From: Burkholderia sp. OK233
GTDB taxonomy: Bacteria > Pseudomonadota > Gammaproteobacteria > Burkholderiales > Burkholderiaceae
Reading direction: 5' to 3'
Assembly (NCBI RefSeq): GCF_900230185.1
Contig: NZ_OCSR01000001.1
Location: 2,852,001 to 2,916,000, forward strand
DNA: 64,000 bases
Notes under the pieces: generated by a model
Told to the model about the DNA's origin: nothing
The model's input: only the letters and a program-made list of their open reading frames with translations
Databases searched by the model: none
Shown: in pieces, positions 37,162 through 45,508 of the stretch
Numbering within the stretch: the first letter of the stretch is position 1
Layout of the letters: the number at the start of each line of letters is the position of its first letter
Program-made: the position numbers and the translations under genes

Positions 37162-37250
37162 ATGCACGCGAGAGTCGTCAACGGCTACGGCGAGACGGTG
37201 CTCAGACCTAAATCCGGCGACTGTCGCGTTTACAACTTCGGTCTTCGACT
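37162..37250 (+). pseudogene. Remnant of a GDCCVxCSYG-family gene
   Basis: The frame from ATG 37162 contains ETVLRPKSGDCRVYNFG, which matches KTVLRPKPGDCCVYCSYG of the intact gene at 47211. The second cysteine of the CC pair and the CSYG cysteine are lost (CC to CR, YCSYG to YNFG) and the upstream zinc-ribbon cysteines are gone, so the copy is not functional. Confidence 0.55.
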
Positions 37251-37739
37251 CCGTGATGCTTCTACCGCGCTTCTTTCAACTTCCTATTGCCACCGCTGCC
37301 TGCTGATTGAACTGCAACTGTTCGGGCTGTTGTCACGGCACGGTTCAACCCAGCGCGGCGGGAAACCGCACCGATGGGGCTCAACACCACTTGGCTCCAT
37401 GAAAACAGGTTTAGCGATGAGGTACGCAATGTGATTCGGCGGGTCGAGGCCGATTTGCGCTGCAGTTCAACGAATTGCGGTCCGGTGGTCGCTCTCTCGA
37501 GGCGCGGACGTGCACCCCTATCCAACTTCAGCTTCCGTGTCCGTATCAATCGTCGAGAAGCCACGTGCCCCCACTTCCGGCCGTCTCCGAGAGCAAGTTC
37601 GATGTTTTGTCATCGAAGCGCTGCTTGACCCGCTGGGGCGAACGAAGGCAGTATCAGAGACGCGGCGCATTGCCATACCGGCGAACTGGCAGTGGGCATG
37701 CGCCTGCCGGAACCCAACTCCATCGGTGAGGAGACGTCC

Positions 37740-38072
37740 ATGATAGAGGTGACGAATACGTACGACCTGCAGCCAGGCGTGAATCTGGAGTCTTACGCCG
37801 AATGGGCCAGGAAGGCGGCGGAAACAATTGTGCAGCAGCCAGGTCTGGTCGAACTTCGCGCGAACCGGAATATGCTCGGCGCCCCGCAGATTCGAACGAC
37901 CACCTGCTGGAGGTCTACAATCGACTGGGCGACGTTCGCAGACGGACCATGGCGCGCGCTGGAGCAGGAATTACGGACCTTCGCGACCAATTTCAAGGTT
38001 GAGATGTGGGGACCGTCGCAGCTCCTGCCGACGCCACTTCGTCCGGACCCAACCGGCGGTGCTGGTGCATGA
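37740..38072 (+). CDS. Antibiotic biosynthesis monooxygenase-type (ABM) protein
   Basis: 110 residues from ATG 37740, with GAGGAGACGTCC upstream. The ferredoxin-like ABM fold is suggested by EVTNTYDLQPGVNLESYAEW, the PGLVELRANRNMLGAPQIRT segment and the TFADGPWRALEQELRTFATN helix. Proteins of this class often act as small oxygenases or heme-related enzymes, but the substrate is unknown. It stands alone. Confidence 0.7.
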   Translation: MIEVTNTYDLQPGVNLESYAEWARKAAETIVQQPGLVELRANRNMLGAPQIRTTTCWRSTIDWATFADGPWRALEQELRTFATNFKVEMWGPSQLLPTPLRPDPTGGAGA

Positions 38073-38645
38073 GCAGACCTACGCGCGTCGTCAGCTTCGA
38101 AACCGGTCGCGGCAGTCCGTCCGAAAGAGCTTTTTTCTGGCCGTCTGCCTCACCTGACCCAGATGCTCGCGTGCTGTGGTCACGCATTGCAGTCGGTTGG
38201 ACACCGACTGCTTTCGTCAGAGGCGCGGTAACCGTCATGCGCCACGGGACTGTGTGACGATGCGAATTGCACACTGCTTATGGTGCTCATCGCTCCTCAG
38301 TCGCCGTCATGGCAGAGAAGAGGACGTCGAACTCAGAACCAAAACATTGGACCTAGTTCAGTTCGCGCCGGCGCCGCGACGATATAGCCTGATGCGTTCC
38401 TGTTTGACGACGAGCTGCGGGATTGTGCTATCTGACAATCGCATTGCACCAGATGCCAGCATCGCGCGCAGAAGCGCTACGGGCCCGAGCGCTGAGACAC
38501 GATAAAACTTGAGCCAGCGGCAACGGGAGCCAGCATGTAGTTGCTGCGCATCGGCTGCCGGTAACCACCCGGGGCGGGTAGATTACAGCCCTCTCCACCG
38601 GAGGGGCGCCTCTCGAAGCGAGAGGCGACGTAACACCAGACAGAG
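38073..38645. other. Spacer before the DUF1488 gene
   Basis: No gene that I can support. Its right end holds two adjacent GC-rich hairpins, the stronger at 38607-38627. Confidence 0.4.
38607..38627. terminator. Strong hairpin downstream of the DUF1488 gene
   Basis: CGCCTCTCG-AAG-CGAGAGGCG is a perfect 9-bp stem with a three-base loop, about 20 bases past the DUF1488 stop on the minus strand. A second hairpin (CCCTC...GAGGG) is adjacent at about 38589-38606. No T-run follows, so termination is an inference from position only. Confidence 0.4.
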
Positions 38646-38915
38646 TCAGTGAGAAAAGTCTGTGGCGTGCAGTTTTATCGGCTCGTCCGAGCCTCTCAGC
38701 ACCTTTCGTTCAACAGCCACTACAATCCGCTTGTGTCCGTCCATATAAGCTTTTAGCAGGTGCGCGTCGTCTGCTCCGATGGGCGCCCAGAAATGCTGTT
38801 CCAGTGTGTCGCGAGTAATCGAACATTGCACTACACGTCCACGGACATGTGCGACAAAAACGACCAGCTTTTTGTCTGCGGAAACGCTGGCTTCGGCGGC
38901 GAGAGTGCTGTCCAT
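38646..38915 (-). CDS. DUF1488-type small protein
   Basis: 89 residues. KLVVFVAHVRGRVVQCSITR, then DTLEQHFWAPIGADDAHLL and HKRIVVAVERKVLRG fit the DUF1488 pattern (F-x-A-x-V-x-G-x-x-V-x-C-x-I, followed by a D-H-F/W segment). Function unknown. The start at 38915 lacks a good ribosome binding site. Confidence 0.65.
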   Translation of the reverse strand: MDSTLAAEASVSADKKLVVFVAHVRGRVVQCSITRDTLEQHFWAPIGADDAHLLKAYMDGHKRIVVAVERKVLRGSDEPIKLHATDFSH

Positions 38916-39075
38916 GGTTCATCGGCATTTTGTTGACCCAACCACCGGATTGCCCCGGAGGGACTCGCGGCAGCAACAGCATTATCTTAAGTCATGGAGC
39001 CGCAGGCTCAGAAAATTAACGCACCCATTCGTTTGGGTGACCACATGCACCAGGATTGCGGCTCCAGCCGCCGGA

Positions 39076-39312
39076 TTATCCAGCGTTTAGTATCCGCAAC
39101 ACGGCATTTCCTTCGTTTGTAATCGCGAACCGGGCTGTGCCTTGTCCAGAGTCAACCAGTTTGGCGAAGCCGGCATCGCGAAGTGCCATTACGTCCGGCG
39201 TCACCGCCATCGCATCGCAAGGTGCTTGAAGGAGCACCAGGAGCGTCGCCAGTTCATGTGCACTCAGGCACTGCACTGCTTCGGTTGCATCGTTGCGTTC
39301 AATAATCTTCAT
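39076..39312 (-). CDS. Small hypothetical protein
   Basis: 78 residues from ATG 39312, which follows AGGAGGTTGGCC. The protein has a predicted helical N-terminal half (AVQCLSAHELATLLVLLQAP) and a winged-helix-like ending (MALRDAGFAKLVDSGQGTAR, FAITNEGNAVLRIL), reminiscent of small MarR-like folds. I do not recognise a family. Confidence 0.55.
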   Translation of the reverse strand: MKIIERNDATEAVQCLSAHELATLLVLLQAPCDAMAVTPDVMALRDAGFAKLVDSGQGTARFAITNEGNAVLRILNAG

Positions 39313-39488
39313 GGCCAACCTCCTGTTTGGCGCAGATGCTTTGCACGTTGTATGTCAATCGCCCGCATGCATGTTGTCGCCGTTGCGATGCCGACGCGGA
39401 AACGTCAAGATGTATTCAGCACTCGCTGTCTGCCAGTTGCACTAGCTTGTACTTGACATTCTTGCGTGTGCCGAATTACCGCTGAAAA

Positions 39489-39629
39489 CTATGAGACGAG
39501 AGTTTTGAGGCGCTGCCAGAAGGCGGCGAATCTGTGCGGGTCGCGGGTTTGCAGCGCGAGCATGGCGTCGTAGTGGACGCGCGATTCCTGGACGTGGGGC
39601 AGTTGCGACACGAGGAGACCGAAGTTCAT
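39489..39629 (-). CDS. 46-residue hypothetical protein
   Basis: ATG at 39629 follows CGGAGAAATATC and encodes MNFGLLVSQLPHVQESRVHY, continuing with DAMLALQTRDPHRFAAFWQR and ending LKTLVS before TAG at 39489. Codon use is GC-rich and coding-like, and the peptide could form two amphipathic helices. It is too short to place in a family. Confidence 0.45.
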   Translation of the reverse strand: MNFGLLVSQLPHVQESRVHYDAMLALQTRDPHRFAAFWQRLKTLVS

Positions 39630-40359
39630 GATATTTCTCCGAGCGTTTGGTTTAATGTGATTCGCGGAAAGCCAGCAGACTCGGAGCTTGGGCGCATCAT
39701 GCGCGGAGACGAAGGTCTACTCGCTTGCCTCAGGCAAAGGTAAAAGTGAGCGGCATATGGGGTAACTGTCACTGTCCGGCATGGCGGCTCCTTATTGGCG
39801 TCCGGTACGCACGTGTTTATCCACGCGCCCGACCGCACCAATGATTCAAAAAGGCGCGAACGAACGACGCCTCGAGTTGACGCTTGCGACGCGGTGCCTG
39901 GCGGACGCACGCAATCGCTACGTCCGGATGGCGCTAATCAGGGTGCACGGAGAGAAAGTTCTACGGCGCGCACCGTCTGCCTGCTGGCAAGACGGCGGCT
40001 GGGAAAAGGAGCGCGGACGTCCTGCCGGCTAGGCAGCGAAACTGTTCGAAGGTCGACGACATCGATTACGCAAGGCGTCACTCCCTTGTTGGACGTTTTT
40101 CAAATTTTGGCGCGCTTCAAACCCGGCGGCAAGTAAAAAGGCGGTAAAGAAAGTGCTCCTATCCGCGCAGCCCCGTAGGACCGCAAACACCCAGAAGGCT
40201 AGACCGATGACTGAATTAGTTTCCGGGCGGCTGCCGTTGTACGATTGAACAGGTCGAACGTATTGCTCGGCGAGCGTACGTTGTGAAAGTATGTTGAAAG
40301 TAGGTCACGGCCTTGTGCAGTTCCTTTTCCACGTTGCCGTATTCGAGGGCGTCGCAGAA
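39630..40359. other. Long spacer before the CHAD gene
   Basis: 730 bases without a gene that I can support. Two overlapping plus-strand frames (39781-40032 and 39795-40136) exist but have Arg/Thr-rich shadow-like composition and no ribosome binding site. Confidence 0.4.
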
Positions 40360-41280
40360 ATGAGCTCCCGCTATTCCGCTTCGGTGGCGAAGGAAGAATC
40401 TGACGTCCCAGCTTCGGGCTCCGGACAGGACGGGCCTTGTGCCGATTCGATAACCGCGGCGACGTCAGCAGCTGAAGCCTTCGTGGTCCTTGCGACGTCG
40501 ACCTCCGCCGAGGCCGTTCGCCGTGCCCACACACTGCGCGCCAAAGCAGACCCCGAAGTTCTGCATAAGCTTCGGGTTGCGCTGCGTCGATTGCGTTCAC
40601 TCTGGTGGGCCTACGAGCCATTACTCGACAGGAAAGACGCCAAACTTCAGCGCGAGGAGTTCAAGTATTTGGCCTATGCCGCGGGTAGAACCCGCGACTG
40701 GGATGTGCTCCGCGACATTCTGACGGGCGACCAGCTAGCGCGGCTGTCATTGGGGCCACTTCTTCGTGCAGTGGGCGAGCATCGCGCCGACGCCCTGTCA
40801 TTCAGCCGCAGGACGATTCGTAGCGCTGGCGTCGAGGAGATATTGCAACGGGCAATGACCGGCGCCCGACAGCAACTGGATTCACACGTTGCGAGTCTGA
40901 CGCTTGCAGAGTTTGCTCAAGAGCGTGTTGAACTGGCTGAGAAGGCGCTGAAGAAGCGGGTCAAGCGCGCAATTCAGCCTGAACATCCCGGCTACGCGGC
41001 GCTGCACGAGGTGCGAATTGCAGGGAAGAAGCTTCGATATTTGCTGGAGTTCTTTTCGCCAGCGCTCGACGGTAGCCATCAGGCAAACCTCGAACTGCTG
41101 ACTGCGGTGCAGGACGAACTTGGTAAACTCAATGACCTGGTCGTCAGTGAAACGTTGCTGCGACAGTATTCGTTCCAGCTGGGCGAGCCGGACGTTGTCA
41201 AGGAGGCTGTGGTATTTCTTGGAGCTCAGAAAAAGCGGCACATGCGCGCCGCTCACAAAATGCTGCGCAATGTGTGGTGA
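40360..41280 (+). CDS. CHAD-domain protein
   Basis: 306 residues from ATG 40360. CHAD is a helical domain rich in conserved histidines and basic residues that binds inorganic polyphosphate. Characteristic segments are DPEVLHKLRVALRRLRSLWW near residue 60, GRTRDWDVLRDILTGDQLAR in the middle and ALHEVRIAGKKLRYLLEFFS in the second repeat, with LLTAVQDELGKLNDLVVSET after it. It lacks the CYTH domain that accompanies many CHAD proteins. Its first half was copied to 30647-31107. A PhoU paralog lies 1.7 kb downstream, which fits a phosphate-related theme. Confidence 0.88.
   Translation: MSSRYSASVAKEESDVPASGSGQDGPCADSITAATSAAEAFVVLATSTSAEAVRRAHTLRAKADPEVLHKLRVALRRLRSLWWAYEPLLDRKDAKLQREEFKYLAYAAGRTRDWDVLRDILTGDQLARLSLGPLLRAVGEHRADALSFSRRTIRSAGVEEILQRAMTGARQQLDSHVASLTLAEFAQERVELAEKALKKRVKRAIQPEHPGYAALHEVRIAGKKLRYLLEFFSPALDGSHQANLELLTAVQDELGKLNDLVVSETLLRQYSFQLGEPDVVKEAVVFLGAQKKRHMRAAHKMLRNVW
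40451..40911 (+). repeat. Segmental duplication A, copy 2 (within the CHAD gene)
   Basis: Near-identical to 30647-31107, same orientation. The copy here is continuous with the rest of an intact CHAD gene. Confidence 0.85.
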
Positions 41281-41306
41281 CCCGCTCGCCGTCGTGTACA
41301 GGCCGG

Positions 41307-41531
41307 CTAGTCGCCGCCCGATTTTCTCTTCTTCGCTTCGAGTCGGCGCGATAGGTCGGTTAGCAGCCACTTCGCCACGACTTCGGGCCCATTTATGCCG
41401 TAGTCTGCAAACTTGATGTCATTCTCGTAATAGACGATGACCGTACCTCTCATAACGCGATACCGGCCGCGATAGCGCGACCCATTCAGTTCGATTTCAA
41501 TTTCTCTGGTCGTTTCATAGTTATCGGCCAT
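41307..41531 (-). CDS. Small hypothetical protein
   Basis: 74 residues from ATG 41531. A beta-rich N-terminal part (ETTREIEIELNGSRYRGRYR, VMRGTVIVYYENDIKFADYG) is followed by a basic helix (WLLTDLSRRLEAKKRKSGGD). The alternating pattern looks like a small barrel. I do not recognise a family. It converges with the CHAD gene, 27 bases apart. Confidence 0.55.
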   Translation of the reverse strand: MADNYETTREIEIELNGSRYRGRYRVMRGTVIVYYENDIKFADYGINGPEVVAKWLLTDLSRRLEAKKRKSGGD

Positions 41532-41697
41532 CAATCACTGCTCTGCGGTATCTCTGATTTAACAAAAGGTACAGAACCGGATTGTCTTCGTCAACGACAG
41601 GCAAACCCGGGAATGCCGGGACCCTGAGCGGCCTTCCCGGTATACGCCATCGACGCCGGGTACCGTGAGGCGATTTGATGAGCTTTGTGGCGGCCGC

Positions 41698-41895
41698 CTA
41701 ATGCCGGACTTCGCGAACACCGCGCAGATTTTCACGGACTCGTTTGGTGACCAGGACGGTCAGGTAGTCCAGGATTCGCGCACCGTCGCTGTATTCGGCC
41801 CACGTCTCCGCGTACATCTTCGATACGGTCTCTGTCGGGGTATTGGTGTCGGAGGCGATTGCTTTGACTACATCGTCAAAGTTGAGCTGGGTCAT
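41698..41895 (-). CDS. DUF3562-type protein
   Basis: 65 residues from ATG 41895, with GGAGCGCACC upstream. The pattern VVKAIASDTNTPTETVSKMY, then AETWAEYSDGARILDYLTVL and a VTKRVRENL ending, is the DUF3562 arrangement found in Burkholderia. Function unknown. It forms a small helical protein with no catalytic motif. Confidence 0.7.
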   Translation of the reverse strand: MTQLNFDDVVKAIASDTNTPTETVSKMYAETWAEYSDGARILDYLTVLVTKRVRENLRGVREVRH

Positions 41896-41907
41896 GGTGC
41901 GCTCCAA

Positions 41908-42246
41908 GTGTTCGAAGAGTGGGGGTCGGCGCCCGCGGGAAGTCGATTAAACGATGTTGCCGACACACATGCAAATTGAATCGACCTATCGTTGACACAG
42001 GTCAGTTGTCTTCATTTTGTCTAACGGATGCCGTCGCGTTTCGGTCCCGTGGTGTGCTTACTCCAGAGCTCCGTGACTACCACTGGTGGCCCGTCAAATG
42101 CACGTGTCAAGCGCGCACAGCACCAACCCAGTCGCTTCAGTGACTTGCTCCGCTTGCCCGTGAGTTATCCACAACTTTGCAAACAGATTATGTGGACAAC
42201 TTGTAGACCATGGGCGTTGGGTGGCATCGCCAATGCAGCCTGGGGA
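41908..42246. other. Spacer with DnaA-box-like repeat
   Basis: No gene that I can support; it holds the repeat at 42164-42204 and leads into the promoter at 42247. Confidence 0.4.
42164..42204. repeat. DnaA-box-like inverted repeat, copy 4
   Basis: GTTATCCACAACTTTGCAAA followed by CAGATTATGTGGACAACTTG. TTATCCACA (42165-42173) is a perfect DnaA box and TGTGGACAA (42191-42199) its one-mismatch inverse, spaced 17 bases as in the copy at 36601. Confidence 0.65.
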
Positions 42247-42275
42247 TTGCCAAAAACTGTATATACTGTTTATAT
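42247..42275 (+). promoter_or_regulatory. Sigma-70-type promoter of the 42.3-kb gene
   Basis: TTGCCA (42247-42252), a 17-base spacer and TTATAT (42270-42275) make a good housekeeping promoter 24 bases before the ATG at 42299. The spacer contains the direct repeat CTGTATATACTGTTTATAT, which could be an operator. It does not fit the LexA consensus CTGT-N8-ACAG. Confidence 0.6.
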
Positions 42276-42298
42276 CGTTTTTCACTCAGGAGAGGGGC

Positions 42299-42748
42299 AT
42301 GAGCGAAGCCAGTATCAGGAAGCCGACTAAGAAGGCCTTTCACTTTCCCAAAAACGCAAACGGCCATGCGAAAGCCGGTGACAAGCAGTCAAATGAGTCA
42401 AACGCGCCGGCCACCGAAGCCGCGGAAGCGAAACCGGTCTCGACAAAAGTCGCAAAGCAGAAGCGCGCTGTAGCGGTCGATGCGGCACCAGTCGCTCCAG
42501 CAATTGAAGTCAAGGCAAAGCGCGCGAAGAAGGAAAAGGTCGTGCGTGACAGCTTCACCATGCCGAAGTCCGACTACGAAAAAATCGCGACGCTGAAACA
42601 GAAGTGTCTTGACGCAGGCATATCGGTGAAAAAGAGCGAGCTACTGAGGGCTGGCCTTCTCCTGCTCGAATCCGTGCCCTCCAAGCGTCTGCTTGCAGCT
42701 ATTTCTGTGGTCGAAACAGTGAAGACCGGTAGGCCAGCGAAATCGTAG
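42299..42748 (+). CDS. Basic, low-complexity hypothetical protein
   Basis: 149 residues from ATG 42299 behind AGGAGAGG. Residues 1-85 are rich in Lys and Ala (for example KVAKQKRAVAVDAAPVAPAI) and look like a disordered, nucleic-acid-binding tail of the histone H1 type. The C-terminal 60 residues (RDSFTMPKSDYEKIATLKQK, VKKSELLRAGLLLLE) resemble a ribbon-helix-helix-like folded domain. I infer a nucleoid-associated or DNA-binding role, without family support. Confidence 0.6.
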   Translation: MSEASIRKPTKKAFHFPKNANGHAKAGDKQSNESNAPATEAAEAKPVSTKVAKQKRAVAVDAAPVAPAIEVKAKRAKKEKVVRDSFTMPKSDYEKIATLKQKCLDAGISVKKSELLRAGLLLLESVPSKRLLAAISVVETVKTGRPAKS

Positions 42749-42993
42749 CGGGGCGGTATCCGCGCTGGACACGACAAGCGCCTTGCGCATCACGCGCGAG
42801 CAATTTTTCGTGGCTCATGTCCGCCTCGCGCGACTTGCACTGCCGCTCATTCCGGCGCAGGTGTTTAGAGATTCGCGTCGCTCGTGAATCTGCTTGAGCA
42901 ACGCGACGTAGTCGCGCCGCCGCTTGCTCGCACGAACCACGGCACCGTGTGACTGAGCATTGCGTCAAAGGCAAGTTTGTCCGAGGAGCGAAG
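42749..42993. other. Spacer upstream of phoU paralog
   Basis: Nothing that I can support as a gene. Confidence 0.35.
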
Positions 42994-43689
42994 ATGTCGG
43001 ATAAGCATCTTTCCAGCAGGTTTGACCTCGACCTCAACCTGCTTTTAACCCGGTTGCTCGAAATGGGCGGCTTGGTGGAGGCGCAGATTGCATGCGCGGT
43101 GGAGGCACTGAACACGTTCGATTTGACGCTTGTTGAGCAGGTCCTCGAGGGCGAACACCGGCTCAACGCGATGGAAATAGAAATCGACGAAGACGTTAGC
43201 AACATCATCGTTCGCCGGCAACCCACCGCTCGCGACCTGCGACTCTTGATGGCCGCCTCGAAGTGCATCACGAACCTCGAGCGTGCTGGCGATGAGGCAC
43301 GGAAGATTGCGAAGCGAACACGCCGCATTGCCATGGAGACCACCGCGCGGACCGTTAACATCTCTGAAATAAAGGCGTCCGGCAAGATGGCCGCAGATAT
43401 TCTTCGTCACGCGTTGGATGCATTTGCGCGGATGGATACCGTTGCGGCTGCACAGATTTTGCGGGACGACGAAGCCATCGACAACGAATTCGAGGCGTTC
43501 GTGCGCAGGCTCATCGCGTCCATGACGCAAGACCCCCGGACAATCCCGATGGGGCTTGACTATCTGTCTATAGCGAAGGCCATCGAGCGTATCGGCGACC
43601 ACGCCACCAACATTGCTGAGTTTGTGGTCTACGTTGTTAAGGGTACCGACGTTCGCCACGCGCCCCGAGAGCAGATTGAGCGTTGCTGA
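42994..43689 (+). CDS. phoU: PhoU-family protein
   Basis: 231 residues from ATG 42994, preceded by CGAGGAGCGAAG. The protein is built from two three-helix PhoU repeats with the acidic metal-binding motifs EIEIDEDVSN (first repeat) and AIDNEFEAF (second repeat), and AKAIERIGDHATNIAEFVVY at the end. PhoU normally restrains the PhoR sensor and the Pst transporter. No pst genes lie nearby, so this is probably a second, stand-alone copy. Confidence 0.88.
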   Translation: MSDKHLSSRFDLDLNLLLTRLLEMGGLVEAQIACAVEALNTFDLTLVEQVLEGEHRLNAMEIEIDEDVSNIIVRRQPTARDLRLLMAASKCITNLERAGDEARKIAKRTRRIAMETTARTVNISEIKASGKMAADILRHALDAFARMDTVAAAQILRDDEAIDNEFEAFVRRLIASMTQDPRTIPMGLDYLSIAKAIERIGDHATNIAEFVVYVVKGTDVRHAPREQIERC

Positions 43690-43873
43690 ACAGTTCGGAC
43701 GCCTCGCGCTGCTTCGGCGAGACAGCGTGCAGTCTGGCATTTGTTGCGCGATTTCGCCCGCTTGCAACCGAAAATACCGGATGGTAGTCTGTCGTCGTCT
43801 TGGGGTACCGCTACCTACCTACCTACGCTTGCTTCGACGTTCGGTATAAACGTCGGGCTCGCGAGGTATCGAC
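43690..43873. other. Spacer with a CTAC tetranucleotide run
   Basis: The stretch CTACCTACCTACCTAC lies near 43807. No riboswitch that I can recognise precedes the SMR gene. Confidence 0.35.
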
Positions 43874-44212
43874 ATGCTGTCCCAACAGCTCGCTTGGCTT
43901 ATTCTTGCTGCCAGTGTTATCGCCGAAGCGCTCGGCACAGCAGGACTTAAACTCTCTTCGGGCTTCTCCAGGCTCATACCCTCGATTCTCACTGTCGTCT
44001 GCTACATGGCCGCCGTGTGGCTGATGGCGCTTGCCACCAAACGGCTTGAAATGGGCACGGCATACGCTGCATGGGCAGGTACAAGCGCGGCGCTAACCGC
44101 GTTGATTGGAATCGTGTGTTTCGCCGAGACCATTTCACCGCTCAAACTGATTGGTCTGGGCACGGCGGTGCTCGGAATCGTTCTGCTGAACATGAGTGGC
44201 GGCACGTCGTGA
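43874..44212 (+). CDS. Small multidrug resistance (SMR) efflux protein
   Basis: 112 residues with four membrane helices. The essential membrane glutamate is Glu18 in SVIAEALGTAGLKLSSGF, equivalent to Glu14 of EmrE, and the loop RLEMGTAYAAWAG carries the conserved TAYAxWAG motif of helix 3. SMR proteins work as proton-coupled dimers that export quaternary cations or guanidinium-type compounds. No partner SMR gene is adjacent, so a homodimer is expected. Confidence 0.9.
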   Translation: MLSQQLAWLILAASVIAEALGTAGLKLSSGFSRLIPSILTVVCYMAAVWLMALATKRLEMGTAYAAWAGTSAALTALIGIVCFAETISPLKLIGLGTAVLGIVLLNMSGGTS

Positions 44213-44292
44213 GGCGTACGACCACGCACGTGGAAATTGGCGTGTCGTGTCGGTGAGACGAACGCAGCATCAAAGGGTGGCGATTTGCCTCG

Positions 44293-44565
44293 TCAAGGGC
44301 TGGCGGCGACGACCTGTTTGACTGGGCGCATCGCGGTCAGTTTCCGCGTGTCGGCAGTCGGCGGGAATACGCGCCAACTGCCGTCATCGTGCCTGAAGAA
44401 GAACAATGCCCGCGCTCCGGCTGGTGACGACGTCTCGACGCACACGTAGCGTCGCCCATTCCATCTGGTTCGGCTGAATCTGGTCACATGAACGGCTGTC
44501 GCGGGAGCGGGCGCGAGCCACTTTTCGACCTGCGAACGCAGGGACTGCTCGTCCGTGTTTTTCAT
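44293..44565 (-). CDS. Small hypothetical protein, source of the 32.9-kb copy
   Basis: 90 residues from ATG 44565, with GGAGCGGAAC upstream. RSQVEKWLAPAPATAVHVTR, RRYVCVETSSPAGARALFFF and RHDDGSWRVFPPTADTRKLT suggest a small beta-rich protein with one conserved cysteine. I know no family. It lies 215 bases downstream of ccdA on the same strand, and a frameshifted copy is at 32901-33181. Confidence 0.6.
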   Translation of the reverse strand: MKNTDEQSLRSQVEKWLAPAPATAVHVTRFSRTRWNGRRYVCVETSSPAGARALFFFRHDDGSWRVFPPTADTRKLTAMRPVKQVVAASP

Positions 44566-44800
44566 GTTCCGCTCCAGCAAGTTTCCCGGTCAGGTAACAG
44601 GGCGATTTCTCACCGTTCATCTCCTTAACGCCGCAGACTCCCACCTTGTTGACCAAGGGGTTGTGAGTTCTGAAACCGAATATTTCGAATTGGGTGAGGT
44701 TCAGAAAATTGCCCGAAGGTGGACGGCCAAAGGCGCAGTCTGGTTCGAACCCTGACCGTCGAAATCCGTGCGTGGCTGCTCAAAGCGACGTTGTGAAGTC
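44315..44800 (+). repeat. Segmental duplication B, copy 2
   Basis: Similar to 32925-33405. It spans the intact small gene, its upstream region and the last few codons of ccdA (LTDFTTSL and stop). Confidence 0.8.
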
Positions 44801-45508
44801 CGTCAACCACGCGGGGCTTGCAGACAGCAGCGCTGTCTCCAGCGTCTTGTCCAGCCCCGTAAGGACGAGCATGCCAAAGGCGATGAACACCACTCCGAGA
44901 ACAATTTTCCCAACCATTCCCGCAGAGCCGAGTCGACCTCGGAGCCTCAATATCGATGTCCGGGAAAGGGAACCAAGAATCGCAAGCGGAAGGCCCGCTC
45001 CGATGCCAAATATGCCCATCAGCAGCGCGATACCACCGAGACTCCTGCTTTGCGAGGCGAGCGTGGTTGCCGCGCCCAATGTTGGGCCGACGCAGGGACT
45101 CCAGACGGCTCCCAGAAGCAGTCCGACCGCGAACTGGCCAGGCAGGGTGTCGCCCTTTATCCGGCTGAGCCAGTTCTGGCTCGGACCACCTATCCCAGCG
45201 GTCGCTCGGTTCAAGACGGCCTGCAGTCGCTGGGAAACCATCGCGAGCCCAAACAGAATCATCAGCACGGCGGCCACGCGACGGAACACTTCGTTATCCA
45301 GTCCCAGCGACAAACCGACTGTCGCTACAAAAATGCCGATGACTGAGAAGGACACACCCAATCCGGCTGCAAGTGCAACCACGCCCAGCCGACGTACCGC
45401 CAATGCAGACACAACGAGTATGGGAACGAGGGCGAGCACGCACGGTGACAGCGTCGTCAGGGTTCCGGCGAGGAACCCGAGCGCGTACGTACCCGGAGTG
45501 AAATCCAT
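44780..45508 (-). CDS. CcdA/DsbD-type membrane thiol-reductant transporter
   Basis: 242 residues with about six membrane spans. The two redox cysteines are Cys23 in TTLSPCVLALVP and Cys139 in WSPCVGPTLGA, the paired S-P-C motifs of the CcdA/DsbD family, which carry electrons from cytoplasmic thioredoxin across the inner membrane. The ATG at 45508 overlaps the stop of the thioredoxin gene (TAATG), so the two are translationally coupled and the thioredoxin is the likely recipient. Confidence 0.9.
   Translation of the reverse strand: MDFTPGTYALGFLAGTLTTLSPCVLALVPILVVSALAVRRLGVVALAAGLGVSFSVIGIFVATVGLSLGLDNEVFRRVAAVLMILFGLAMVSQRLQAVLNRATAGIGGPSQNWLSRIKGDTLPGQFAVGLLLGAVWSPCVGPTLGAATTLASQSRSLGGIALLMGIFGIGAGLPLAILGSLSRTSILRLRGRLGSAGMVGKIVLGVVFIAFGMLVLTGLDKTLETALLSASPAWLTDFTTSL

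Larger units (their letters stand above)
37042..37739. other. Spacer with a decayed GDCCVxCSYG-type gene
   Basis: Besides the repeat at 37113 and the gene remnant at 37162, I see no supportable gene in these 700 bases. The long open frames on both strands lack ribosome binding sites and family motifs. Confidence 0.4.

Noticed and set aside
39781..40136. Two overlapping plus-strand frames before the CHAD gene
   Set aside because: No ribosome binding site, shadow-like Arg/Thr-rich composition and no family signature in either frame.
42253..42275. CTGTATATACTGTTTATAT as a LexA (SOS) box
   Set aside because: The consensus needs CTGT-N8-ACAG as an inverted repeat; here the CTGT words are direct repeats and no ACAG is at the right distance.
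43690..43873. Guanidine riboswitch ahead of the SMR gene
   Set aside because: No paired ACGR-loop hairpins or ykkC-like conserved blocks could be found in the 184-base leader.
44735..44755. tRNA 3' fragment (GGTTCGAACCC) near the ccdA end
   Set aside because: Only the T-loop word matches; no acceptor stem or anticodon arm is present, and the same place in the duplicated copy has lost the word.
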